Assembly (NCBI GenBank): GCA_019424245.1
Contig: JAHYZV010000003.1
Coordinates: 62,001 to 126,000, forward strand
Reading direction: 5' to 3'
Length of the DNA: 64,000 nt
Origin: Clostridiales bacterium
Lineage (GTDB): Bacteria; Bacillota; Clostridia; Lachnospirales; Lachnospiraceae
In this document: positions 50,739-59,835 of the stretch, one piece after another
Position numbering within the stretch: the first letter of the stretch is position 1
Layout: the number at the start of each line of letters is the position of its first letter
Notes under the pieces: model-generated
Databases searched by the model: none
The model's input: only the letters and a program-made list of their open reading frames with translations
Told to the model about the DNA's origin: nothing
Position numbers and translations under genes: made by a program

Positions 50739-51116
50739 ATGAGCAATAAATCAATCAGGATGCTGGTATCGGTATCGCTGAATGTTTTAATAATTGTTTT
50801 AGGGATATATCTCGTATTTTTTATGGGAAGCAAGGCGTATTCATTTGGTGAGAAGATATTTAATGAACAGTCTGTTGATTCAGATGATAATGCCCGTACA
50901 GTTGAGGTTACTATAACGACAGACATACAGGCTAAGAAGCTTGCTGGCATGCTTTATGATAAAGGACTTGTACATGATAAAACGATAGCATATTTTCAGA
51001 TTCAGTTCTCAGATTATAAGGATAAGTTTGTAGGTGGAACTTATGAGCTTAACACGGGAATGACACCTACCGAGATTATGCAAGTGCTGGCACAGTCAGA
51101 CAGTGAGGAAGAATAA
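50739..51116 (+). CDS. Short MltG/YceG-like protein lacking the catalytic domain
   Basis: A 125-aa protein with an N-terminal membrane helix (LNVLIIVLGIYLVFFMGSKAYSFG) and a LysM-like YceG module (TVEVTITTDIQAKKLAGMLYDKGLV ... FQIQFSDYKDKFVGGTYELNTGMTPTEIMQVLAQ). Full MltG proteins run to 330-380 aa and carry the lytic transglycosylase domain with a catalytic Glu; that entire part is absent, with no frameshifted remnant before the next gene. It keeps the place of yrrL in the B. subtilis yrrL-yrrM-yrrN-yrrO order. It can bind but presumably not cut glycan strands. Confidence 0.78.
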   Translation: MSNKSIRMLVSVSLNVLIIVLGIYLVFFMGSKAYSFGEKIFNEQSVDSDDNARTVEVTITTDIQAKKLAGMLYDKGLVHDKTIAYFQIQFSDYKDKFVGGTYELNTGMTPTEIMQVLAQSDSEEE

Positions 51117-51136
51117 CTTAATTGTAAGGGGAATAT

Positions 51137-51778
51137 ATGATAGTCAATGAAAGAGTAGTTGCCTATATTAATTCTCTTGATTGTGGTAATTCTGATATAT
51201 GTAATACAATTGAAAAAGAAGCGATTGCGGATGAAGTCCCAATCATTAGAAAAGAGATGGGTAATTTGCTGAAGGTGCTGTTGCAGCTTGTACAGCCTGA
51301 AAGGATTCTGGAAGTTGGAACGGCAGTAGGTTACTCATCTATTCTTATGAGTGAGAATATGCCGGAAAAATGCACAATTACTACAATAGAGAATTATGAT
51401 AAGAGAATACCTGTGGCAAGAAATAATTTTAAAAGGGCAGGAAAAGAGAATGTTATAACACTTATAGAGGGAGATGCGCTTGAAGTGTTGAAGACTCTGG
51501 AAGGCCCATATGATTTCATATTCATGGATGCTGCAAAGGGGCAGTATATTAATTATCTTCCTGATATTAAGAGAGTCCTTAGAAAAGGCGGACTTCTTAT
51601 ATCGGATAATATTCTGCAGGAGGGCGAGATAGTCGAATCCCGTTATGCAGTTACAAGAAGGAACAGAACAATTCATACAAGAATACGGGAGTATGTGTAT
51701 GAGCTTACTCATACAAAGGATTTTGTGACATCAATTGTTCCTATCGGCGATGGAATTACACTCAGTGTAAAACAGTAA
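51137..51778 (+). CDS. trmR: SAM-dependent O-methyltransferase, TrmR/YrrM type
   Basis: A 213-aa class I O-methyltransferase (Methyltransf_3). The SAM site is ILEVGTAVGYSSILMSE, the metal site is IFMDAAKGQYINYL, and LLISDNILQEGEIV follows. B. subtilis TrmR (YrrM) methylates 5-hydroxyuridine to 5-methoxyuridine at tRNA position 34. The next gene encodes a U32 protein of the kind that makes the 5-hydroxyuridine, so the pair fits a complete wobble-modification route. Symbol by synteny and family. Confidence 0.85.
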   Translation: MIVNERVVAYINSLDCGNSDICNTIEKEAIADEVPIIRKEMGNLLKVLLQLVQPERILEVGTAVGYSSILMSENMPEKCTITTIENYDKRIPVARNNFKRAGKENVITLIEGDALEVLKTLEGPYDFIFMDAAKGQYINYLPDIKRVLRKGGLLISDNILQEGEIVESRYAVTRRNRTIHTRIREYVYELTHTKDFVTSIVPIGDGITLSVKQ

Positions 51779-51818
51779 TATAAATGCAGCGCAAAGGCAG
51801 CGCAGAAATGAGGATAAT

Positions 51819-53084
51819 ATGGCAGGACATATGTATAATGGCAGGGAGACAGAACTTCTCATACCAGCAAGCAGTCTTGAAGTTTTAAAGATAGCAGTAA
51901 TATTCGGTGCAGATGCCGTATATATCGGTGGTGAAGCATTTGGATTAAGAGCTAAGGCTAAGAATTTTTCAATAGAAGATATGAAAGAGGGCGTTAAGTT
52001 TGCCCATGAAAGAAATGTCAAGGTATACGTTACAGCTAATATTCTGGCACATAACTATGACCTTGAGGGTGCAAGAGCTTATTTTGAGGAACTTAAGGAA
52101 GTAGGGCCTGACGCACTTATTATATCTGACCCGGGAATGTTTACAATAGCAAAGGAAGTACTTCCGGATATTGATATACATATAAGCACACAGGCTAATA
52201 ATACTAACTATATGACATATAATTTCTGGTGGAATCAGGGTGCTAAGAGAGTGGTTTCAGCAAGAGAATTATCTCTTGAGGAGATTAAAGAGATAAGAGA
52301 GCATATTCCTGATGAGATGGAGATTGAGACATTCATGCATGGAGCGATGTGTATATCTTATTCAGGCAGATGCCTGTTATCAAGCTTCCTTGCAGGAAGA
52401 GACGCTAACAGGGGGGCGTGTACACATCCATGCCGCTGGAAATATGCTGTTGTTGAGGAGAACAGACCGGGACAGTACATGCCTGTATACGAGAATGAGA
52501 GAGGAACATATATATTTAACTCTAAGGATTTATGCATGATAGAGCATATTCCAGAGATGGTAAGTTCAGGTATTGACTCATTTAAGATAGAAGGACGTAT
52601 GAAGACAGCACTGTATGTTGCAACTGTTGCGAGAACATACAGACTTGCTATTGATGATTTTATAGAAGATCCGGAGAAGTATAAGGCAAGAATTCCGTTC
52701 TATAAGAGCGAGATAAGCAAATGTACTTACAGACAGTACACAACAGGTTTCTTCTTTGGAAAGCCGGATGAGAATACACAGATATATGACAGCAACACAT
52801 ATATCAGGGAATACACATATCTTGGTATAGTAGGAGATGTTAACGAGCAGGGACTTTACCATATTGAGCAGCGTAATAAGTTTTCAGTTGGAGAGACAAT
52901 TGAGGTAATGAAGCCGGACGGACAGAATATAGAGGTTACAGTTAAACGTATTGTTGATGAGAATGGTAAGGATATGGAGAGCTGTCCACATCCTAAGCAG
53001 AACCTTTATATTGATTTGGGAATCCAGCTTGATAAGTATGATATCTTAAGACGACAGGAAGAAGAAACAGAAGTAAACAGTTAA
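51819..53084 (+). CDS. Peptidase U32-family tRNA hydroxylation protein (YrrN/YrrO, TrhP-like)
   Basis: A 421-aa U32-family protein. It has the N-terminal LLIPASSLEVLKIAVIFGADAVYIGGEAFGLR, the U32 signature MEIETFMHGAMCISYSGRCLLSS, and Fe-S-type cysteines in NRGACTHPCRWKY; GIDSFKIEGRMKTALYVATV closes the barrel. Despite the peptidase label, B. subtilis YrrN and YrrO work in prephenate-dependent 5-hydroxyuridine formation in tRNA. One gene stands here where B. subtilis has two. It follows trmR and ends just before a long hairpin that abuts sigK. Confidence 0.88.
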   Translation: MAGHMYNGRETELLIPASSLEVLKIAVIFGADAVYIGGEAFGLRAKAKNFSIEDMKEGVKFAHERNVKVYVTANILAHNYDLEGARAYFEELKEVGPDALIISDPGMFTIAKEVLPDIDIHISTQANNTNYMTYNFWWNQGAKRVVSARELSLEEIKEIREHIPDEMEIETFMHGAMCISYSGRCLLSSFLAGRDANRGACTHPCRWKYAVVEENRPGQYMPVYENERGTYIFNSKDLCMIEHIPEMVSSGIDSFKIEGRMKTALYVATVARTYRLAIDDFIEDPEKYKARIPFYKSEISKCTYRQYTTGFFFGKPDENTQIYDSNTYIREYTYLGIVGDVNEQGLYHIEQRNKFSVGETIEVMKPDGQNIEVTVKRIVDENGKDMESCPHPKQNLYIDLGIQLDKYDILRRQEEETEVNS

Positions 53085-53111
53085 ATTAAAGAGACAGTTG
53101 GATAGGCAATT

Positions 53112-53162
53112 AAAGGCACCTTTACACATATTATATATAAAAATGTGTAGGGGTGCCTTTTT
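53112..53162 (+). terminator. Terminator-like hairpin abutting the sigK start
   Basis: An 18-bp stem (53112-53129 with 53143-53160; two T-G pairs) with a 13-base loop, ending in TTTTT. Its right arm contains AGGGG, the best ribosome binding site for the TTG start of sigK at 53161. It ends the U32 transcript and could hide the sigK ribosome binding site. Confidence 0.8.
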
Positions 53163-53814
53163 GAAAACATTTGAAAAACCATTATCGGCACAGGAAGAGA
53201 AAGAATTGCTGATAAAATTACGCGAAGGCGATAGTGCGGCCAGAAATGCTCTTATAGAAAAGAACATGCGTCTTGTTGCACATATAGTCAAAAAATATAC
53301 CTCTACTGAACGTGATTATATTAATGAAGACCTTATTTCAGTGGGAACAATAGGACTTATTAAGGCTGTTGATTCATTTGACATAGAAAGAAATGTGAGA
53401 TTCTCAACATATGCTGCCAAATGTATAGACAACGAGATTCTTATGCTATTTCGTCAGGATAAAAAGAAGGAACGGGAAGTGTCTCTTAATGAGCCTATAG
53501 GAAAGGACAAAGAGGGAAATGAGATAAGCCTTAAGGATATTATCGGAGAGGATTCAGAGAAGAAACAGCCGGATGCTGTGGAAGATTATATGTTTTATGA
53601 GCAGATTAAGTGTATATATGGTAATATAGAAAAGGTGCTTGCACCAAGAGAGATAGAGATATTAAAATACAGGTATGGGCTTTTTGGCGCAAGGGAATGT
53701 ACACAGAATGAACTTGCTGACAGGCTTGGAATAAGCAGAAGCTATGTCAGCAGAATAGAGAAAAAGGCACTTGGTAAATTAAGAGAAGTGCTTATTGAGC
53801 GAAAACTTATATGA
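53161..53814 (+). CDS. sigK: Sporulation sigma factor SigK (mother-cell, late), apparently without pro-sequence
   Basis: A sigma-70 factor of about 217 aa for late mother-cell transcription. NMRLVAHIVKKYTS, DLISVGTIGLIKAVDSFD and TYAAKCIDNEILM form region 2, and PIGKDKEGNEISLKDI is shared with SigK of Bacillus; region 4 ends GISRSYVSRIEKKALGKLRE. The gene is uninterrupted, with no skin-type element. The TTG at 53161 is chosen: it follows AGGGG at good spacing, and the protein then begins KTFEKPLS, matching mature SigK. An in-frame ATG at 53098 would add 21 residues but would be translated through a terminator stem. Hence no cleavable pro-sequence is evident, as known for C. difficile SigK. 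Confidence 0.85.
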   Translation: MKTFEKPLSAQEEKELLIKLREGDSAARNALIEKNMRLVAHIVKKYTSTERDYINEDLISVGTIGLIKAVDSFDIERNVRFSTYAAKCIDNEILMLFRQDKKKEREVSLNEPIGKDKEGNEISLKDIIGEDSEKKQPDAVEDYMFYEQIKCIYGNIEKVLAPREIEILKYRYGLFGARECTQNELADRLGISRSYVSRIEKKALGKLREVLIERKLI

Positions 53815-53837
53815 TAATACAGTCAGGAGGACATGTA

Positions 53838-55655
53838 ATGCAGATTACAGATGCAAAGGTAATAGCAGGCAGATTATCTAAGGTAAGAGATATCATGAAA
53901 TCAGAAGGTGTTGATATATATGTAGTCGTAACATGTGATTACCATATATCAGAGTATGCAGGAGATTATTTTAAGGAAAGAGAATTCATTACCGGATTCA
54001 CAGGCTCTGCCGGAACAGCTGTTATAACACAGGATGATGCAAGGCTTTTCACTGACGGAAGATATTTCGTGCAGGCTGAAAAGCAGATTGAAGGGACAGG
54101 CTTTTCACTCATGAAGGTTGGTGCTCCGGGTGTTATGAATGTGGCACAGTACTGTGAGAGTATAGTTAAAGATGGAATGTGCATGGGATTTGATGGAAGA
54201 ACCATGCCGGCTGAAGAAGGAATTGAGATGTCTGATATATGTAAAAAAGCAGGAGCAGGCTGTTTGTATGATTTTGATGCAATTGAGAAAATATATGAGG
54301 ACAGGGCAGAGTTTCCACACAGCAAAGCATTTTATCTTGGTGAAGAGTACTCAGGAGAAAGCATAATAAGCAAGCTTTCAAGAATAAGAAAGTACATGGA
54401 TAATAAAAATGCTGATATACATATTATGGCAACGCTTGACGACATATGCTGGACATTCAATATAAGGGGATGCGATGTTGAGTGCAACCCTGTTATTATG
54501 GCATATTCAGTGATAACTAAGGATAAAGCATACATATATACTGATAAGGACAGGTTTGATGATAAGACGCTGGCAAAATTCGGGGAGGCATGTGTAGAGG
54601 TACTGCCATATGACAGCATATATGAAGACATTACCAGAATGAATGGAAAAGTACTTATTGATAAGAAACGTGTGAATATGCGTATATATGAGCTTATACA
54701 GTCTGGAACAGATGTAGAAGCAGTACTGTCTGACAATCCTGCAATGCTTTTTAAGGCAATAAAGAATGAGACAGAGATAAGGAATCTATATAGTGTACAT
54801 GTTGACGATGGCGTGGCTGTAACAAAATTCATATTCTGGCTTAAGAAAAATGTTGCATCAGGTAATATAACAGAAGCAGATGCAGCGGCATATCTTGATA
54901 ATTTAAGAAGCGATATAAAAGATTACATAGAACTAAGCTTTGACACAATCAGTGCATATAATGAAAATGCTGCAATGATGCATTACCATGCAGATGAAAC
55001 CAATGCGGCCGTCTTAAAGCCGGAAGGCATGCTGCTTGTGGATTCTGGCGGACAGTATATGCGTGGAACAACTGATATAACAAGAACAATAGCACTTGGA
55101 CCCGTGACTGATGAGATGAAGAAGTATTACACACTTACACTTAAAGGCATGTTAAGCCTGGCAAATGCAAAGTTTCTGAAAGGCTGTAACGGTTTTAGTC
55201 TTGATATTCTTGCCAGAGCACCACTGTGGAACGTCGGAATGGACTACCGCTGCGGAACAGGCCATGGCATAGGATACCTTTTAAATGTGCATGAGAGTCC
55301 TAACGGATTCCGATGGAAGCACAATCCGGGCAAGAATGACCTTGCCGTTATTGAAGAAGGCATGGTTACATCTGATGAGCCGGGGGTATATATTGAGGGC
55401 AGGTTCGGCATAAGAATTGAAAATGAAATAGTATGTCAGAAAGATTTCGACAATGAATATGGCACATTTTTAAAGTTTGACATGCTTACTGTTGTTCCAA
55501 TAGACTTAGAACTTGTTGATGTTAATTATCTTGATGCTGTGGATGCTGAGAGGCTGAACAATTATCAGGAAAGAGTATATAAGACGCTTGAACCGTATTT
55601 TGAGGGGGAAGAAAAGGATATGTTAAGAGAGGCAACCAGACCGGTAGGAGTATAA
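53838..55655 (+). CDS. pepP: Xaa-Pro aminopeptidase (aminopeptidase P, M24B, three-domain)
   Basis: A 605-aa metallo-aminopeptidase removing N-terminal residues before proline. Two creatinase-like N-domains (residues ~1-310) precede the pita-bread catalytic domain. The metal ligands are visible: LVDSGGQYMRGTTDITRTI (two Asp), GTGHGIGYLLNVHE (His), and MVTSDEPGVYIEGRFGIRIENEIV (two Glu). The length fits the long aminopeptidase P type. AGGAGG lies before the ATG at 53838; the earlier ATG at 53811 overlaps sigK by four bases without a good site. Confidence 0.93.
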   Translation: MQITDAKVIAGRLSKVRDIMKSEGVDIYVVVTCDYHISEYAGDYFKEREFITGFTGSAGTAVITQDDARLFTDGRYFVQAEKQIEGTGFSLMKVGAPGVMNVAQYCESIVKDGMCMGFDGRTMPAEEGIEMSDICKKAGAGCLYDFDAIEKIYEDRAEFPHSKAFYLGEEYSGESIISKLSRIRKYMDNKNADIHIMATLDDICWTFNIRGCDVECNPVIMAYSVITKDKAYIYTDKDRFDDKTLAKFGEACVEVLPYDSIYEDITRMNGKVLIDKKRVNMRIYELIQSGTDVEAVLSDNPAMLFKAIKNETEIRNLYSVHVDDGVAVTKFIFWLKKNVASGNITEADAAAYLDNLRSDIKDYIELSFDTISAYNENAAMMHYHADETNAAVLKPEGMLLVDSGGQYMRGTTDITRTIALGPVTDEMKKYYTLTLKGMLSLANAKFLKGCNGFSLDILARAPLWNVGMDYRCGTGHGIGYLLNVHESPNGFRWKHNPGKNDLAVIEEGMVTSDEPGVYIEGRFGIRIENEIVCQKDFDNEYGTFLKFDMLTVVPIDLELVDVNYLDAVDAERLNNYQERVYKTLEPYFEGEEKDMLREATRPVGV

Positions 55656-55656
55656 T

Positions 55657-56832
55657 ATGGAGTTAAAAGAATTTTCACATAAGGGTGAAGCAATTGAAAA
55701 GGAGATTAAGAAGGAGTTCCAGTTTATGGGACGGACAATTAAGAAACGCCGTGTAGGACTGATTATCGCGGCAGCTGGAGTGATAGCGGTAATTGCTGTT
55801 GCACTTTTTATCCATTCACAGCAGTTTGATGTGTGGGATTATATAACTATAAGCTATGAAGGTGCTAACGGATATGCAAAACCAGTGTTTACTCTTAATA
55901 AGGATAAGCTGTATAAGGAGCTTATGGGTAAAAGTACCGATTCAGATAAATCATACAATGTTAAAATGCTGATTGCTTCTATAGAAACAAGTACAGATGA
56001 AGAAGATATTGCCAATGGTGATACTTATAAAGTAAGGCTTGAGGTTGATAAAAAATATGAGGATGCGGCAGGAGTCAGCATGGGAGGCGGCAATAAGAAG
56101 ATAAAAGCATCAGGAATATCAAAAGGAACATCTGTGGAATTGTTTGATAAGGTTGATGTTACATTTACCGGTGTAAGTCCGCAGGCTGGCATTGTTATCA
56201 CTAATAACTGGGAAGATGAGTATCTGTCAGGACTTACATTTACTCCTGATAAAAAAGACAATATAAGTCTTGGGGATTCAGTGAAGATAACATGCAATAC
56301 TTCTTATGAAGATATTGCAAGACACGGATTTCTTGTACATAATATAGAAACTTCTTATAATGCAGACAAGCTTCCGGAATATGTTGATGATGTATCGCTG
56401 ATTGATAAAAAGGTTATAGAACAGGTTAGCAAAGAAGTTCTGGAGACAATTAATAAAGAAACGGCAGATAACACATTTCATATGTTATATAAAGCAACAA
56501 AGGATACTGCCTATCTGTATCACGTTAATGAGGAAACATGCAGTGATGCAAAGATTACTGGAATATATTATTTACAGAAAAAAGGAAATGCTGGAGAGAC
56601 TAATAATTACATATATATAACTGCTTCAGCGACAATATCTGACTCTGAAGACAGCGAAACGGTTTATTTTGCATTTTCATATAGCAATGCTTATATAAAT
56701 GCAGATGGAACATTTGATATGAACCATGATAATGAAGAAAAGAGGTATGTCTGCAGTACAGATTACGATTCACTTTACAGTGAATGTATTGGCAGTAAAA
56801 GTGACAACTATACTATAAAAGAGGTTAAATAG
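55657..56832 (+). CDS. Membrane-anchored protein of unknown function
   Basis: A 391-aa protein that I do not recognise. A charged cytoplasmic N-terminus (~34 residues) leads to one membrane helix (VGLIIAAAGVIAVIAVALFIH) and a long extracytoplasmic part made of beta-rich segments (YITISYEGANGYAKPVFTLN, VELFDKVDVTFTGVSPQAG, LGDSVKITCNTSYEDIARHG). The layout resembles the anchored, zinc-ribbon-bearing proteins of other clostridia, but no Cys pairs are found at the N-terminus. It starts one base after the pepP stop with TAGGAG before it. It precedes a strong promoter for the pilB gene. Confidence 0.7.
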   Translation: MELKEFSHKGEAIEKEIKKEFQFMGRTIKKRRVGLIIAAAGVIAVIAVALFIHSQQFDVWDYITISYEGANGYAKPVFTLNKDKLYKELMGKSTDSDKSYNVKMLIASIETSTDEEDIANGDTYKVRLEVDKKYEDAAGVSMGGGNKKIKASGISKGTSVELFDKVDVTFTGVSPQAGIVITNNWEDEYLSGLTFTPDKKDNISLGDSVKITCNTSYEDIARHGFLVHNIETSYNADKLPEYVDDVSLIDKKVIEQVSKEVLETINKETADNTFHMLYKATKDTAYLYHVNEETCSDAKITGIYYLQKKGNAGETNNYIYITASATISDSEDSETVYFAFSYSNAYINADGTFDMNHDNEEKRYVCSTDYDSLYSECIGSKSDNYTIKEVK

Positions 56833-56836
56833 CTGT

Positions 56837-56865
56837 TTGTATATTGTATGTTGATGTGATATAAT
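56837..56865 (+). promoter_or_regulatory. Strong promoter for pilB-pilT
   Basis: TTGTAT (56837-56842) and a perfect TATAAT (56860-56865) with a 17-bp spacer, about 55 bp before the pilB start. Confidence 0.75.
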
Positions 56866-56921
56866 CTTACTATAAATGCGCAATAGCAGGAGTGGAGACT
56901 GCCTGCGGAAAGAGGTTGAAG

Positions 56922-58718
56922 GTGAATTACAGAAAGAAAGTTAGATTGGGTGATGTTCTTGTTAAAAAGGGAATTATAGATGAGAACCAGTTACAGACTG
57001 CACTTTCAAGACAGAGAGAGCAGGGGAAGATGCTCGGTGAGATGGTTATAGCATTGGGATATGCTACACAGAGAGATATTAATGAGGCACTTTGCGACAG
57101 TCTGGGGATTGATTTTGTTGATATGCGAGAGACGGAGATAAGTGATGATGTTCTGTCTATGTTAGATGAGAATATTATGAGAAAGTACACTCTCGTACCA
57201 TTAGGTGATGCACCTGATAATCCTGGAGCAATCAGGGTTGCCATGGCTGATCCTACTAATATTCTTGCCATGGATGACATTAATATTGTAACTGGTAAAC
57301 AGGTTGTTCCGGTTCTTGCTAATGCAACTGATATTAATGCATTTTTAGATAAGGCGTTTGGACAGAAACAGGCACAGAGTATTGTGGATCTGTATAAGAA
57401 AGAGCAGGGCGAGACTGTAAGAGAAGAAACTAAAGAAGACAAGGCGAGAAGAGAAGAGATTGAGAATGCGCCTATTGTTCAGCTTATCAATAGTGTAATT
57501 GAGCAGGCTGTAAGACAGAGAGCTTCTGATATACATATTGAGCCGATGGAAAGAGATATCCGTGTAAGATACAGAATAGATGGTAATCTTCGTGAAATTA
57601 TCCAGTACGATAATACACTTCTTGGTGCTATTACAACCCGTATCAAGATTATGTCAGGAATGGATATTTCTGAGAAGAGAAAACCACAGGATGGACGTAT
57701 TACCATTAACGTAGATGGAAGAGAGTACGATATCCGAGTATCTAATCTTCCTACAGTATATGGCGAGAAATGCGTTATGAGAATTGCGTCCAAGGAAGGA
57801 TTTAACATTGATAAATCAAAACTTGGACTTACATCGGCTGATCTTAAGGTATTTGATGATATATTAAAGAATCCACATGGAATTATTCTTGTAACAGGAC
57901 CTACAGGATCTGGTAAATCTACAACTCTTTATACTGCATTAAGTGAACTTAATACAGAAGATGTTAATATTATTACTGTTGAAGACCCAGTTGAGGCTAA
58001 TATTGATGGTATTAATCAGGTTCAGGTTAATAATAAAGCAAATCTTACATTTGCAACTGCATTAAGATCAATCTTACGACAGGATCCGGATATCATTATG
58101 ATTGGTGAGATCCGAGATGGTGAGACTGCTGAGATTGCGGTTAGAGCATCTATTACAGGCCATCTTGTTGTAAGTACACTGCATACTAATAGTACGGCAA
58201 GTTCTGTTGCCCGTCTTGAAGATATGGGAATTGAGTCATACCTCATAGCCGATTCACTTGTTGGTATTATCGCACAGCGTCTTGTAAGAAAGCTGTGTGA
58301 CTGTAAGATGCCAAAAGAGGCAAGTGCAGCTGAGAAGGAGATGCTTGGAGTTAATCCTGACGAGCCATTTACAATATATGAACCATGCGGATGTAAGTTA
58401 TGTAATGGAACAGGATACTATGGACGACTTGGTATATATGAGATTATGAAGATAACACCGTCTATAAAGAGACTTATATCAAGGCATGCAGAAGCAGAAG
58501 AGATAAAAAAACAGGCTATAAGTGAGGGTATGAATACGCTTAAGATGGCTGCGGTTAATGCGGTTAAAGATGGTGTCACAACTATAGCTGAGATGGTTAA
58601 AGCAACTTATGAAGCTGAAGAAGATGATTCAAGACCTAAGGCAGCAGATACATCAGCTTCTTCTGGAATATCAGTTTCTTCCGGAGTAGAAGAAATTGAA
58701 CTTGAGCAGATTGACTAA
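56922..58718 (+). CDS. pilB: Type IV pilus assembly ATPase PilB (GspE family)
   Basis: A 598-aa hexameric ATPase that powers pilus extension. An MshEN-type N-terminal domain (RLGDVLVKKGIIDENQLQTALSRQ) is followed by the N2 domain (RASDIHIEPMERDIRVRYRIDG), Walker A (VTGPTGSGKSTT), the Asp box, Walker B (DPDIIMIGEIRDGETAEIA) and the His box (GHLVVSTLHTNS). A four-Cys zinc site lies in CDCKMPK ... CGCKLCNGTGYYGR. The GTG at 56922 is preferred, with AGAGG six bases before; a GTG at 56892 is too close to its AGGAG. pilT follows, but no pilC, pilD or pilin gene is in the window. Confidence 0.92.
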   Translation: MNYRKKVRLGDVLVKKGIIDENQLQTALSRQREQGKMLGEMVIALGYATQRDINEALCDSLGIDFVDMRETEISDDVLSMLDENIMRKYTLVPLGDAPDNPGAIRVAMADPTNILAMDDINIVTGKQVVPVLANATDINAFLDKAFGQKQAQSIVDLYKKEQGETVREETKEDKARREEIENAPIVQLINSVIEQAVRQRASDIHIEPMERDIRVRYRIDGNLREIIQYDNTLLGAITTRIKIMSGMDISEKRKPQDGRITINVDGREYDIRVSNLPTVYGEKCVMRIASKEGFNIDKSKLGLTSADLKVFDDILKNPHGIILVTGPTGSGKSTTLYTALSELNTEDVNIITVEDPVEANIDGINQVQVNNKANLTFATALRSILRQDPDIIMIGEIRDGETAEIAVRASITGHLVVSTLHTNSTASSVARLEDMGIESYLIADSLVGIIAQRLVRKLCDCKMPKEASAAEKEMLGVNPDEPFTIYEPCGCKLCNGTGYYGRLGIYEIMKITPSIKRLISRHAEAEEIKKQAISEGMNTLKMAAVNAVKDGVTTIAEMVKATYEAEEDDSRPKAADTSASSGISVSSGVEEIELEQID

Positions 58719-58761
58719 GAATCTGCTAGATATACAATTATAGATATATGGGGGCTTAATA

Positions 58762-59826
58762 ATGTTTACTGTAGAGCAATTACTTTCGATAGCTAAAGAA
58801 AAGAAGGCAAGTGATGTGCATGTCACTGTAGGACTTCCACCAAGAGTCAGAATTAATGGTGAACTTGTGGATCTTGATTATCCTAAGCTTTCACCAGATG
58901 ACTGTGAAAAGCTTATTCTTGATATTATGGATGACAGGCAGCAGGCAATGTTTAAAGACAGAGGAGAACTTGATTTTTCATTCTCTGTTCCTAATATTGG
59001 ACGATACAGAGTTAATGTATTCAGACAGAGAGGGTCTGTGGCATGTGCCATGCGTATTGTAGGAACAGAGATTCCTAAGCCGGAAAGCCTTGGCGTTCCA
59101 AAGTCTGTTGTTGACTTGTATGCCAAGAAAAGAGGACTGGTTCTGGTAACAGGTCCAACAGGTTCTGGTAAATCTACAACACTTGCTTCTCTTATAGACA
59201 GAATTAATGATGAACGTAATGCTCATGTAATAACACTTGAAGACCCGATTGAGTATCTTCATTCGCATAGAAAAGCAATGATTAATCAGAGAGAAATCGG
59301 TCTTGATACGCATTCATATGCTGATGCACTCCGTGCAGCACTGCGAGAAGATCCTGATGTAATTCTTGTAGGAGAGATGAGAGATCTGGAAACTATATCT
59401 ACTGCTATAACAGCAGCAGAAACAGGTCACCTCGTGTTCTCTACACTTCATACAATTGGAGCGGCGGCAACAATTGACCGTATTATTGATGTGTTTCCAC
59501 CGCACCAGCAGCAGCAGATAAGAATTCAGCTTGCTGTTGTTCTTGAAGCAGTTATTTCACAGCAGCTGATACCAACAGCAGACAGAAGTGGAAGAGTTGC
59601 TGCATTTGAAGTTATGCATGGAACGATTCCAATTAAGAATCTTATCCGTGAAGCCAAGACATATCAGATATCCAGTGTTTTACAGACAGCAAGAAAAGAG
59701 GGCATGATATCAATGGACGATGCACTTCTTGATCTGTATAATAAGGGAGTGATTGATTCTGATAATGCAATTGGATATGCACAGGATGTCAATTATGTTA
59801 CTAAGAGAGTTAATCAGTTTTATTAA
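58762..59826 (+). CDS. pilT: Type IV pilus retraction ATPase PilT
   Basis: A 354-aa ATPase that drives pilus retraction and twitching. It shows KASDVHVTVGLPPRVRINGEL at the N-terminus, Walker A (VTGPTGSGKSTT), the Asp box ITLEDPIEYLH, Walker B (REDPDVILVGEMRDLETISTA), the His box (GHLVFSTLHTIGAAATIDRIIDVFP) and the PilT-specific AIRNLIREGK-type stretch, here IPIKNLIREAKTYQISSVLQT. It lies 43 bases after pilB and just before an XRE regulator, so the three may be one transcript. Confidence 0.95.
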   Translation: MFTVEQLLSIAKEKKASDVHVTVGLPPRVRINGELVDLDYPKLSPDDCEKLILDIMDDRQQAMFKDRGELDFSFSVPNIGRYRVNVFRQRGSVACAMRIVGTEIPKPESLGVPKSVVDLYAKKRGLVLVTGPTGSGKSTTLASLIDRINDERNAHVITLEDPIEYLHSHRKAMINQREIGLDTHSYADALRAALREDPDVILVGEMRDLETISTAITAAETGHLVFSTLHTIGAAATIDRIIDVFPPHQQQQIRIQLAVVLEAVISQQLIPTADRSGRVAAFEVMHGTIPIKNLIREAKTYQISSVLQTARKEGMISMDDALLDLYNKGVIDSDNAIGYAQDVNYVTKRVNQFY

Positions 59827-59835
59827 TGGTGGAAT

